Source: Sapria himalayana (taxonomy: Eukaryota > Streptophyta > Magnoliopsida > Malpighiales > Rafflesiaceae). From it: DNA of 64,000 bases. Made by a program: the position numbers and the translations under genes. The notes under the pieces were generated by a model. It did no database searches. It was not told where the DNA came from and worked only from the letters and a program-made list of their open reading frames with translations. Shown here piece after piece: positions 26,617 to 40,200 of this stretch. The stretch's first letter is position 1; each line of letters starts with the position of its first letter. The stretch is from NCBI GenBank assembly GCA_029783825.1, contig JAREIK010002440.1:620001-684000 (forward strand), written 5' to 3'.

Positions 26617-29600
26617 CTTTATATGTGTGTATGAGTGTATGTATATATATGTACTTAGAAAGAATGTATATAGTATATATATTGTATATATGTACCCTAT
26701 ATGTATGTTTATGCTTATAAATACACATACACAGAGTAGATATAATATGTATATTATATATATCAATACACACACACACACACACACACAATATACATAT
26801 GCTATAAGTTTGATTCTCATTTTATTATGGTTAGGTTAGTTGTTGGGAAGAACAAAGAGGGAGGAGTAATTAAAAAAAGTTAAATTGTATTAATACGAAA
26901 AGCCAAGTTCATAATACAAAATAAATATATGGTTTGGGATAGCTCATGAGTCAGACGATTCCAAATAATAAAAAATATCAAATGAAATAAATAATAGATT
27001 AACATATAAATCAAATCTCAATTCAAGCTGAGGTATACTTATCAGTTGTCACAAACACTTTGCTTCGAAGAGAATTAATTTGTGTGATTTTCAGAATTTT
27101 CATGAAAATAATTGCAGTTTGATTATTGATAGTTATCTAGTTAGTACAATTGAATTATGCATATTGTGTTGGTGTATCGTGTAACTAGGCAATAATTTTT
27201 TCAAAATGAAATAATAAATAATTTCAATATCTTTTGTTTGCTTATAGAATATAATGTTGGCAATAATGTGCATGATTGTCTAATTATCATAATAAAGTAT
27301 TAATGATCTTTGAATTGGTATACAAAGCTCATCTAAGAAGTGACTGGTCCATTGGAGCTCACAAACAGTTGATATTATAATTTTATACTCTATCTCAATA
27401 TTATTTCTTAAAATAACTATCTGCCTTGTTTTTTTTTTTGAAATTAAGTTATCTAAAAACATAAATTTGTGGATGCTATCTTCTATATTCAGCCATATCT
27501 ATGATTTCTAAATATAATTTTGTCCTAAAATTTTTCTCACATACATAATATATTAAAGTATTATGTTTGTATAAATATTTTAGGAGAATCAAAAAAATAA
27601 TTAATTATACTGATAATTTAGATAATATTTGACTTGGTTATTATCATATAGTTTTGGTTTTTCAATAATTTTTTTATATATAGTGAAATCAATTGATGAA
27701 TTGATATTTGTAGATAAATTTATACTAATCAAATGAAGAGTTAATAGATACACATTGACATATTGAAGATAGATAAAATATTCAAAATATATCTTTTATA
27801 AGAAAGAAATATTGTGTTTCATGAACATCCAATCTCAATACTAAAAAAATTTTCTGATTATGCAAAGTGGGTATGTAGAAATGATTTTAGCTGGAATATC
27901 TTCAAATCATTGTCTATAATAAAAATTTGTTAAACCATGCTCTAAGATACTATTTTAGGCCATATAGGTCCTTTCATAATTTGCACATCATACCTAAGCT
28001 CCAAAGAATAGTGAATTCTGATAGATACTATATAAATATTTTTTTTCTCTAGATCACTATAAAAAAGTATATTTATTACAACTAGTTGACAATCAATTTA
28101 TTTGTGTGATACTATAATCTGATAGATACTATAGTGCTGATTATTTTTATTACAAGAGAAAAAAATAATCTTGTAGTCAATGTCATAGGTATATGTAAAA
28201 TCTTTTGCTATCAACTTAGTCGTGAGTTGATTGATATTTTTACTGGTTTTTATCTTTATCATGTTTATACATTTACATCATGCTTATGACCAATTTATTA
28301 GTTTTAGAATGATTTTTTTCATATGATTACATGTGATTGTACTCGATTCTTCTGATGTAGCTTGTTGTTATTCTAAATGACCAAGTACTTCAGAAAGAAT
28401 GTATGAAATTTTTAATTATTAAGCGTGGACAATAAATTAGAATAAATTGTATAAAAATGAGAATAAGAGAGTAATCAAGATAAATAATGTCGAGTGAAAC
28501 ATATTATTGGTTCTTTATGTTATACAATTAAAAAGTTAAGTCATTAATTTGAGCTGAATCTAATATGATAGAAGACTTATTTTAAAAAGATTATGGATAT
28601 ATCCATTTAATATATATATTTAGATTTGAATTATTAAGCTTACCAATTTTTATTTTTTCTTCCTTAGGGAGACTTACACCTCGTATCAGATAAGATATTT
28701 ATATTAGGTTTTTTTTTGATGCACAATCTTAGCATAAGTGTCACTAATCTCTTCAAATTAGTCATGTTAGTCGTATCAAGTATAAGCATATGAGCATAAT
28801 TAGTAGTTACTCCTCTGTGAGGACTGGGGAATAACAAATTGATAGGAAAATGAAGTTGCTGCTATAGTTGTTGACAATATGTTTTTTTTGGATTGAGTTC
28901 TTAAAAGAATTTTTATAAGAAGAATATCACATCGATACTTGTATTGACCCTTAGAGTCTCTAGTAAATAATATTTATATTCATTTTAAGTATTAGAGTGG
29001 TCGATAAAAGCTTATTTGAAGGCATGTGCATCAATATTTCTCCAACCTAGAGAGAAAATGAACAAAATAAATATACCAAATTATTTTGTTTGGAAGGTGA
29101 AAGAGTACCTCTCTTAGATATATGAGGTTGGTATAAAATACAAATTTAGAGAATAGAAAATTATTTAAATAATTAAGAAGGTAATAATTAATATTGTTTC
29201 TCTCCAAAAATACATCACTTTTATGATGTAAGAGTGTTCTAATCATTTTAATTAAATATTATTTTTAACTCAGCAATCACATTTTATATAGGAATACTAC
29301 TACATGATGTTTGATTAATAATCTCATGCTTCTTAAAAAAACAAAAAATTTGATGAAAATTATGGTCTAAAGTATTTTTACTTATCAATATCGTAATATT
29401 ATATTTAAATTAAGTTTTTATATTTGTATAAAATTTCATCAAAATAAAAAAAATAATAAGATCTTTTTATAAATATTAATACTCATGTAAATCAAGTATA
29501 ATAATTAAAAAATAATATAATATTTGAAACTATCCTGCATGATTATTCTATAGGATCCTTAAATATTGAGTGAATTTTATAGAATAAATTTTTCCTAATA

Positions 29601-32600
29601 TTCTCTGTATATGTCGGATTAGAAGTTTTAGTATGTTTTTATAATTGACATTTTAATAATTAATAAATATCATTTTTTTGATACTTATTTATAGAATCTT
29701 TGGCTTAATGAAAGATGATATAGTCAAGTGTGAATTACTTGTTGATCAATAGTAGATAGACATTTAGAAGAATTATTATGAATATAGAAGAACATGTACA
29801 ATTCATCTCATTTAATTTTTATGAATTTATTTGTTTGATTTGACAATTTTGTATAAAAATATTAGAAGAATAGAAAATAATGTCATAATCTTGTTGCTTC
29901 ATAAAATAGTTGACTGTCACTCCTTTTTGGCTGCTACTAACCCTGCCCAACTTTTTTGGTCTGGTGGACTTGGCTGTGGGTGATTTGGCATGGCATTGCA
30001 ACCGAGTGCCCCAATGCTTTGCAACTTTCAATTGGCATGTTCCTGTCTGGTTGAACATACTTACCTGGCCATGTGATAATTGGTCAGACTGGATGAGACT
30101 TTGCCAGACAAGCAGCTGGCTTGGATCTCCCCATCCAGGGATGAGAACTGCTCAAAATTATTATTATTATATTTCATATGATTGTGCACAAACAGATGAA
30201 ATATCATGTTTGTTTTCAGACCAACAAGTCCAAGTTGTTAATAACTGAATGACATGTTATGCACCAAATAATATATTTTAATCTAGAGCAGAGTGTGTTT
30301 TGCTTGTCAAATAATTTTTAGATGTCATTTTTATTTCATAGTTACCAATAAAAATTATGTTATCATTACAATGTGTAGACCTTAGTTTATTTTTCTTAGC
30401 CTTTATTTTCTTTGAACATGTTTGATTAACTCTGATATTTCAGGTAAGAGTGATTAATGATGATGCTCCTCTTGCCCAATTTGTTGTCGCTTTCGAGGGG
30501 GCTCCTTGGACTGATTCAGATTCAATTGCAGTTATGGTCATACAAGCTTTATTGGGTTCTTGGAATAAGATTGCTGGAGGTGGAAAGCACATGGGGTATT
30601 CAATTTGAACTTGAATGAACAATTCTAAAATTTTAATGGTGTATTTATCAAATGGATCAATCTTCCAATCTTGCAATTATCACACTAACTCTTATGATTG
30701 TCACCTTTTTTAATGGGGGATTTTAATATTTTTTATTTTTAGTTTTTATTTAATGGAGGTTATACCTAATACACAATGATCCCTCTCTAGTGTGAGGTTT
30801 AGGAAAGTTTAATATCTTGATAGTCTTACTTCTGAATATCAAAGATGATGATTCTAATAAATCTTGAACTCGAGACTTGCTTCTTTTATGCATCATAATT
30901 ATGCATGATTTCCAAGAGATGCATGTGACACAAGAATTTCCAAAATTATTAATCAACACAATATTATTCTCGAACAAATATATTTAATTTTGAATTTATT
31001 ATGAGATTTGAATTCTGATGTGTTAGTATTTCTGTAATTTCATACAAAAATTTGTCTTAGATTTCTTTTTCTAATCCTTATTGTTAAATAAAGAAATTAA
31101 TTTTTTTAATGTATAAAAACCTCATAAGTATTCAAGTGAACATATAAGTTTGAAAATGAACAAACAATAATTTTTTTTTTTGTATATTAGAAACATTCTA
31201 CTATACAAAAATACATAGTTGTATTAGAAACATTCCTATTGGGTTAGTGTGTATATATTTGTAACATCATATTAAAAAAAAAGTAAATGTCCTAAGGCTA
31301 TCTCAAAATATTTGTGAATATATCTATAAGCTTGTATTTGGTAAGCATGTATAAATATTGTAGTATTTAAATCTTCTGATTTTTTTTTGGAAAAAGTAAT
31401 AATTAGGAACATACTATTAAACAAAAAATATATAATAGTCATAACTAAACATTCCTATTAATTTGGTGTGAATATATTTGAAAGAAAAGCAAATGATCCA
31501 AAACTATCTCAAAATCTTTGTGAATATATTTGCAAGCTTGTATCTAGTAAGCATAAATACTAAATTTTCTTGATTTATTTTTGGAAGGAGTGATAATTTT
31601 TCTCAATTTATTTCATATGTTTGTGAATGATTAGGTTGAAATTAAAATGTTTAGCTTGAAAATTGCTGATTCACTATCACAAAATACAATGTTTGGTTTG
31701 AAAATTATTAAACATAACTTCTCATGTGTCTAGTTAAAAAAAGTTCACAACATATGTGATATCTAATTTGATGACCAACTTTCCTAACATTTTAAGTGAT
31801 TTGATTTGATTACTATCACTTTTAAATTAAATTTTTATGTTTATTTTTGTTCTAATGAAATCCACACAAGTATCAATGTTTAAAGAAAAATGTACTCCCA
31901 AACTCTTGAACGTGAAGTATTTATTGAAACAAAAACTAATAATTCAAACTTAGTATGAGTATGTAATGTATACTTTCACTGCAATTGAATTATTTCTCTA
32001 CCTTAATAATTATTCTTGATACTCAAAAAATAACGAATGGGGTTTTCATTTGAAAGTTGTTTGAATATACTATTCTATTTAAGAAATATCCAAGTGGTTT
32101 TTCTCTATGATAATAGTATTATCTACATAAATTAATAAAATATTTACACAATATGGATTGCATCTATAACAGGAAATGAAATTTGTAACACATCTACACG
32201 GCTCAAATGATTTAGCAACCAAAAAAATTTAGTAAACTAGACTCTTGTAATTGTTTTGGCTCATATATATCTCATTTTCTAGGGTACTGCAAAAAAAACA
32301 TATTCTTCACTTCAAACTAATATCATACCCACTTGTAAGAAGTTGTAAAAATGATACAAGTAATTCAATATAAATTATTTTAATCACCATAAATAATTAT
32401 AATAATCAATCTCATATATTAAAGTAAAGTCTCATAATAAATTTATTTTTCAACTTCAACTAGTCTACTTTTTTATCATGTCTAATCTTGATAGTGAATA
32501 TCCATTTGTATCAAACTATAGATTTCTTGAAAGGTTAGGATATAAATTTCAAAGTTTGATTATTGATAATAGTACGAATCTAATTCAATATGATTTATTG

Positions 32601-35600
32601 TTATCTTAAATGATCAAATATATTTTAAATAGAAGTAGAAATATTGAAACTATTCAAAGATAAAATGTTGTATATAATATTTTCTTGATTTTTTTTCTTG
32701 AGTAATTAAAAAGATTAAATCTCAAGTTAAATTTGTTTATCCGTGAATAATACTTGGATGATTGATACTTGAGAAATCCTTATGTTACATGTATTTGTTA
32801 AAAGTTTGTTTCGATGTGATGACAAGTACCTTTGTTCAAGAGCAATAAGTCTCATGTCGAGAATCATTAAATACCAAATGATTAGTCCCAATCAACAAGT
32901 TGCCTCCCTTTTGTACCAAATTGTTAGACCCTTATGTACAAGATATTTGTCATCGATACTTTTTGTTGGATCCCACGTAGAACAAAGATCTCTGAGAACC
33001 TTTTGCGTGATTGATCTTGTAATTAAAAACTAAGAATTATGAAAGTAATTAGAGATTCATGAAGGAAGAGAGAACTTATAAATGAAGCACACGACACAAA
33101 AGAGAGGGGGAAGTACACAAATAAACAAGCAAAATCACAAGAGAAAAGAAGAAGAAATTTTTACTATCTTTTGTATAATAATTATTTCTATGTTTTTTGT
33201 GTTATATTTATGTTTAGTCATGTACTTATTACAATTGAGTTACATGTGTTTAAATAGTAATATTTTTTTTTTTAAATTTAAAACTTAAGTTGCATTATCA
33301 TATTTTAATATTGTGGTTTTATACATGTCTTAATATCATATAATATGATTGTGATTTACTTGTGTTTAAATAGTCAAACATGTATTTGAATCCTTAGGTT
33401 GCAATATCATTTGCGACTACAATATTGTGTTTCCATAAAATATGGTTGTGATACTAAAATACATGTTACAATTTAAATTGAGTCGTGATTTTACAATATA
33501 GATTGAAATTTCAAAATATATAGTATAGCTGACAATTAGTCGAGACTTCATAATACAAGTTGCGACTCCAAAGTATAGTTTTTCAGTTTAAACCCCACAA
33601 AGCAAGTTGAAACTTAGTTTAAATCGTGATTTAACAATTCAGATTGTGATACCGAACACTAGTTACAACTTCAAAAATATAAGTCAATCGTAATATTTTT
33701 TTAGAAAGATCAATTGATTGCCATAATTCTCTGACTCGGGGGTGGGAATGATGTACCTTCTTGTATAAATTTGTTTTGGGATATTTATTATCATTCTTTT
33801 TTATCTTTGTGTCATTATTGGCTCATATTCTTCTCTCCTATGTGTTTAGATTCATTAATACTATTCTTGTCAGTTCATGAGACATGATGAAATATTATTC
33901 TGAACTTGATCAATGTCCTCAGAATTTACTTACCTTTCTTGATGGTATTTCTTGAGGAATGATTCAATAATTTTTGAGGTGGAGTGGGATACAATACTCT
34001 TAGTAATTCAGACTTTCTTAGTAATTCAGATAATCATTTAAAGATTGGTTGATACAAAATGATTCATTTAAGGTCATGCCATCAAACACATCTTTTGTCT
34101 TCCATTAAAAGAATAAAAAATGATACCATTTGTGGTTATTTCTATAAATTTGATAAAAACATACTCAACTATACAAGCCACCTACTGTCTATTATAGCAA
34201 TCTCACTTACAAATTTTTTTCTTGAGACCAATATATGATCTCCATGATCAGTATATTTTCATGGGGGACTCATAATGTGTGATAATGCAATCAATAATAC
34301 AAGAAAAGTAATGTTCCCAAATATTCTACTGAATTGATAGTACTCAATGTATTTTATGTGTTCATGGAAGATTAAGGGACTGTTTGATAACGTACTTAAA
34401 ATCTTCAAACTATTGAAAATTAAAATTTTTAATTGTTTGAAATTTTAAGTGCGTTTGATAAAAAAAAGTTGAGAGCTAAAAATTTAAAATTTTAAGTAAA
34501 AATTCATTGAAAATTACAAGTAGGTATAAACCTACTTAATGTTGAAGGCTGAAAATGTTCAACAAAATTTTTGTTTCAAAATTATCATTTTATTTTTTTT
34601 TTATTCTTTTTTATTTTCTCATTTATACTACAGTTCAGTTTGGATAGCAAATCAATAAGTTGTTCATTAATTTTTATTTTTATATTAAAAATTTGGATAG
34701 CTTTAAAGAATTTTAATTTTATTGGTTATTTTTTAAATATATATATTTTTTTGGATTTATAATTTATTTATGGATATATTTTTAGAGATTATATATTTTT
34801 TAATGAAACAAAATTTTATTATAAATTTTATTTATGTTGGATAATGTGTAATGTAATCATAATAAGGATAATTATGTAAAATATATTATTTTCAGCATTT
34901 ATAGTTATCAAATAATATATTTATATTCAGTATTCAATTAACAGTAATTTATCAAATAGTTTATTAAAACAAATTTAACATTTATAAAATTTAACCTTAA
35001 TTTTTCAGCACTTAATTTACAGTATTTAAATTTTTCAGTTTTATCAAATAGGACCTAAATTGGAAGTAATGTATAATGTTGATTGACTATCACAGAATAT
35101 TGTGGTTGGTTTCAAAATTGAAATATTTAATTCATTGTAGAAGTGATTATTTTAAGAAGCATACAAGTAGCATATATAATAACTGTGTACTATTTGTTTA
35201 TATTCATTTATGAAATAATTATATGGTTATTACTTTGGAAGATCAACTAGAATCTTAGTAACTAGCTAAAATAAAGTGTCTTATCCTTATGAAATAAATC
35301 TCAAGTTTATAAGTCTTATATTCTTATCTAAGCATGCAAAGAGCGGCTTGAAAGTAAATATGTTTAGGTGAATATATAAAATGATTAACTATATTGATAT
35401 CATAAGTGATGTATGAATTGATGATATTAGATAATTTAGTTTTTGTATGCTTTTTTTATAGTTAATAGAATTAATGAGAGCACTCGCTTTTGAGTGTGGA
35501 CTTGAGTGTGTGTGAGAGTTAGATTGAGAATGTGAGTGATTGAGTGATGATGTGTGTGAGAGTGAGTATGAATGTGAATGTGAGTGAGACAATGAGAGAG

Positions 35601-37167
35601 AGAGTGTGAGATACTGAATGAGTGTGGGTATGGGTGTGAGTGAGTGTCAGTGTGAGAGTCCACATGAGAGTGAGTGTGAGTGTGAGAGTCCACATGAGAG
35701 TGAGTGTGAGTATGAGAGTAGACGTGAGAGTGAGTGAGAGTGTTAATCATTATTTATGCAAAGTGTCTGGGTATGACATGTAAAGTCATGCCTGGATGTG
35801 TCATGGACTAGTCCATGCTACGGTTTAGACCATACTGGGCCAAAACTTTTGGCATAGTAAGTACAACATGGCATGACCCTGCATATGGCTCTTGTGGGCT
35901 GGTTTCAGTTTACATGGTCAAATTAACTAGCCTAGTCCTGATCTTGGCTAGCTTGGAATGAACCGAGCTAGCTTGGTCAGTCATGACCCAACATTATATG
36001 ACCATGCATGACCTGGCCAAAAGTTGTGCCTTGCTGCTCATTTTTAGAGTCGTGCCAACACTCTATGACCCATTTAATACCATTAAATTAAAAACACGAA
36101 GAATGGAGAGTTTTTTAAGTTTTAAATATAAAATATAAAATTGGCTCATATATTTTATGTTTTATATTCTTTGTTAATATTTATTATAACACACTTATAT
36201 GAGTTGTTATTGAAAGTGTGATAGTCATCACTTTCTTTCTTCCCACTCCGTAGTCAATATCATCGTCACCATGAGTGACTTTGTTGTCTTGTTGATCAAC
36301 ATATCAATAAGTAGATTTAATTTATGATTATTTTTTTTTTATTTTCATCTTAATTTTATTAAAAATTTCTATTGCTATTTTTTTTATTTCACATTGATAA
36401 ATTGGAATGTGAAATTTATGTTTTCGGCGAATGTTTACTTTACTTTACAAAAATAACTATCAACCAATTAGCTTATGATCATGACTCATAATTATTAATT
36501 AATAAAGATATAAACATAGAAATTATATGACTTTTATAGTAAATGTTTGGTCTATTGATCATGTAAAACTTAATCAATTTGTTTTTGATCATATTACTAT
36601 TGTTTAATTGTATAAATTGGAAATGAAAGCAAGTTGATGCTTTCATAATGGTATGAAAGCATAATGGTATGATAATAAAAAATCATATTCTTTTAAGATT
36701 GGTATTCTATTCTTATAATCCGGATGCCAAGAGTGCCTATGCTTTATTATCTTAGAGGTATGCTTTTTCTTATGGCATATATATTTTATGTATTTTTGTA
36801 GCTTATTATTAGTAAATTTATATTATTATGAAACTTGATTTTGATTTTTTTTTGTTTTTTTTTCTTGATGTGTGGTAAATGATTCATCTATACCCATGAT
36901 ATTTATGTTTTTCTTTTTTTGTGAGGACTGAACGTGGAAACTTGCATGCTTTGAACCACCCACCCCAATGCTTGATTGCCTTGCATTTAATTCTTATTCT
37001 TTCATAACTTATTCATCATTTCTTTACCAAGTTTATTAATATGCATCAAAGTAATATTCTCTCTTGATTATGATTTTTTTTTATATTATATGTTAGATTA
37101 TTTTTAGTAGGAATTTGTTACTTGCATCATCTAATTCATACATATATTTGTATTTGTCGATCGATTT

Positions 37168-37208
<41 letters not shown>

Positions 37209-40200
37209 GTTATATTTATCAATAATCATTCTAATTATACATAATTTATCAATTTAATATCTGAAATACTAATTTTATGAATTTTTGTATGTAATATATT
37301 TGTATATAATTATGAATATATGAAGAGGCATAAACATTTGCTATAATGAATTTATCTATAATAAGAACTGAGCTTTATTTTCCAACTCTTAAGCTTCTCA
37401 TAGAAATAAATTTTCATCTTTTAATTATAGGAATTATATGTTCATAGAATACACAATTACCTAATATGTTTTTTTTTTAACTATAATATATAAATTATAT
37501 ATGAATTTGGAATCATGATTTATTTACTACTAAAGTTTGGTCAAGCAACTATCCTTTAACAATCATAATTATTTACAACTAAGAGTTATACTTGAAAATA
37601 ATACACACACACACACACAAAAACATACATATAATATTTATATAAGATTCTCAATATCGTTATTTTATAATCTATTTAATGTTAATCATGTAGTTCATAT
37701 TTTTTCAATTATTATTCTTTTAAATTATAAATCTAAAATATTAGAAAGAATTATACTATGATATTATGATATCATTGAAATTATAAATTTGATATTTTGT
37801 TTTTAATCATCTAATTTTAAAATTTTTATTATATGAGATCTTATGTTTTTTATCTTATAGTTGACGTAGATATTCACACGTTGATTTAATTAGAATAATA
37901 TCATCTACAATAATATATACCAAAGTTTCTCATTTTGGAAATATTTTATTAACTCATCTAATATCAAAATAAATAGTTATAAACTTAAAATAAATCTTTG
38001 ACGCAATCATACTAAAATAAGAAATTTATTTAATATTTCTCCTACATACAAATACTTATTTTAATGTTATTAAATATATCATTAAAATAATTTATATAGC
38101 TAAAAGATACTTTTTTTTCTAAATATCTATGAAATTAACTCTTGAAAAATTAAATCAAATTATCTTTATTTTAAATTGATAAAAATAATGTATATCTATT
38201 TTTGTTTTTATTTCATATTTGTTTTTATAATTTATTGAAACATGAATATAATTTGGTAGTAATCCTATTAGTAGAGGTGTCAAAATAGGTTGAGCCAAAA
38301 GGATGAGGTAGCTCTCATAGATTGGTTTGGTTGCTACTTCAATATTAGTTGTTTAGTCATTTGGGGGAGGGCTTGAACTTTGCATAATGGGATGGATTAG
38401 GTCAATCATAATATTGAGGTCAGTTGAGGTGGACTATTCCCCCTTGCACCAACCCAAACTACCTGACTTGTCCATTTCGAAATCCCCACCTAATAAGTAT
38501 AAAATTAAATTGATTATTTGAAATGATGATTAAATTCCATGATAAAATTAAATGGATTAGGTCTTATTTATATTATTTTTTATTAAAATTTTATTATATG
38601 ATTTATTTATTTTATTATTTTATTTTTAATAATCTTGAATACTTAATTTTTTATCAATTATCATTAAAAAGTGTTTTTTTATTAATTCATTATTTTGCTA
38701 GCATTTAATATTCTATCAAATAATATAATTAATTATCAAATCATAATGTTTTGGAATCTCATTTGATTCATTTTTTTTATAAGCTTTGAAAATATTCTTA
38801 TTTAAAATTAATTGTCATGATATATATATTTAATATCTTGAGAATTATTTTTTAAAATTTAATTATCTAACGTGTCTTTTTGAATAGTATTGCATAATAC
38901 TTTCTCTATTTATTTAAAATAATTTTATTCTACATCAGTATCATATAATTTTTTTTCTTTTATATACTTGACTTTAATCTATAATTTATTGTTCTTTTAC
39001 TTTAATTAAAATAGATTTTATTTCTCTTTTTGTAGTACTTAATTAACTATATTTGGTTATTTATGATAATATATTTAATTTTTTTTTATGATTTTCTAAA
39101 TGTATTAGAATTAACTAGAAAAAATCTTATTTGACAAAAAAATATCATTTAGGTCCATTAGAGTATTTGCTAGAGTATAATCTAAAAGATTAATATTTGT
39201 CAAAATATCAATCATATATCTTCTTTATGATTAAATTATTTTTATTTTGAAGTATATTATTTTTATTTCAAAAAAATATTTGAGTTTTCGAATATCTTTT
39301 GTCTAAAATTATAATTGAAGGCATTCTATGAGTTGGATAATCTTTAACTCATTATCCTTTGTAATCAAAATATTATTTATATATATAATAATAAATAATC
39401 TTAACCATTCTATTGTCAGAATTCCTTTGGAAAAAGAAAAAAAATTATAACATGGTTGAGTAAATCAAATGAGATAATTGCAAGTTAAAAATCTATAAAT
39501 TATATTTGATTGTACTGCTTGAATCTTAGGTGAGTGCTATATATATATATATATATATTTCCTTTATAAGGTTATACTAAAAAAAAATTCTTCATGTCCA
39601 GTTGGTGTATTCTTCATATGTAAGATATTGTTAGTAAAATAAGAAGTTATATAGATATTATTTTGGTCACTGAAGAGAAAATATATTAGTAATTCATTTT
39701 AATTGTTTGAATTAATCCCATCACTTTAAATTGTATCTTAAGGTAATCAAGTTTTTTTTTTTATTTTGATTTATTCTCATAGTGCACATGTAACTAAATC
39801 ATAGAACTTTCTGAAAATTATGGTACTAGGTTTTAAGTATTATTTGAATGAGCATCTATCTCTTTCAATATACCCTAGTATCTTTGTAGGTGAGATAATA
39901 CTTTAAAATGAGGCATGAGTACTCTAATGATGTCAAGAAAAGTAGTAAAAGAGATACAGAAAAGATAAAACATATGAGTACAACAAAATATTTGAAATCA
40001 GGTGCTAAGTGCAACTTATTTTTTTTTTCTTGAGAATGATTTGAAACTCAATATAAGATGGGCTAGCTGCCTTAAGGTAGTTTATTTTTTTATTTCGATT
40101 TATTTTCATAGTGAATACTCATATATTACTAATAATAGTTATTTATGATAATTATGATACTAGTTTCTAAATATTATTGGAGTGAGAGCATCCTAGGAAA

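Larger units (their letters stand above)
26160..27950 (-). mobile_element. Copia-type retrotransposon remnant with RNase H piece
   Basis: Two related LTR/3' segments are seen, 26230-26460 and 26830-27040. Both have gaga-rich starts, then ttttattaatttgaa or ttgtattaatacgaa, then caatctcaattcaagctgag. They are separated by microsatellites. Beyond them, on the - strand, lies a decayed pol end with a recognisable RNase H. Both the 5' half of the element and intact LTRs are missing. Confidence 0.65.

Noticed and set aside
26527..26839. Open frames with [13 protein letters not shown] and HTHTHT peptides
   Set aside because: Products of CA and TA microsatellites.
32782..33033. 83-codon + strand frame in a GC-richer patch
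   Set aside because: No recognisable domain, no splice partners, surrounded by decayed repeats; not enough to call a gene.
35389..35750. Ser/His/Thr-rich open frames on the - strand
   Set aside because: They are the translation of the GAGTGT minisatellite in two frames; no flanking coding sequence or start context.
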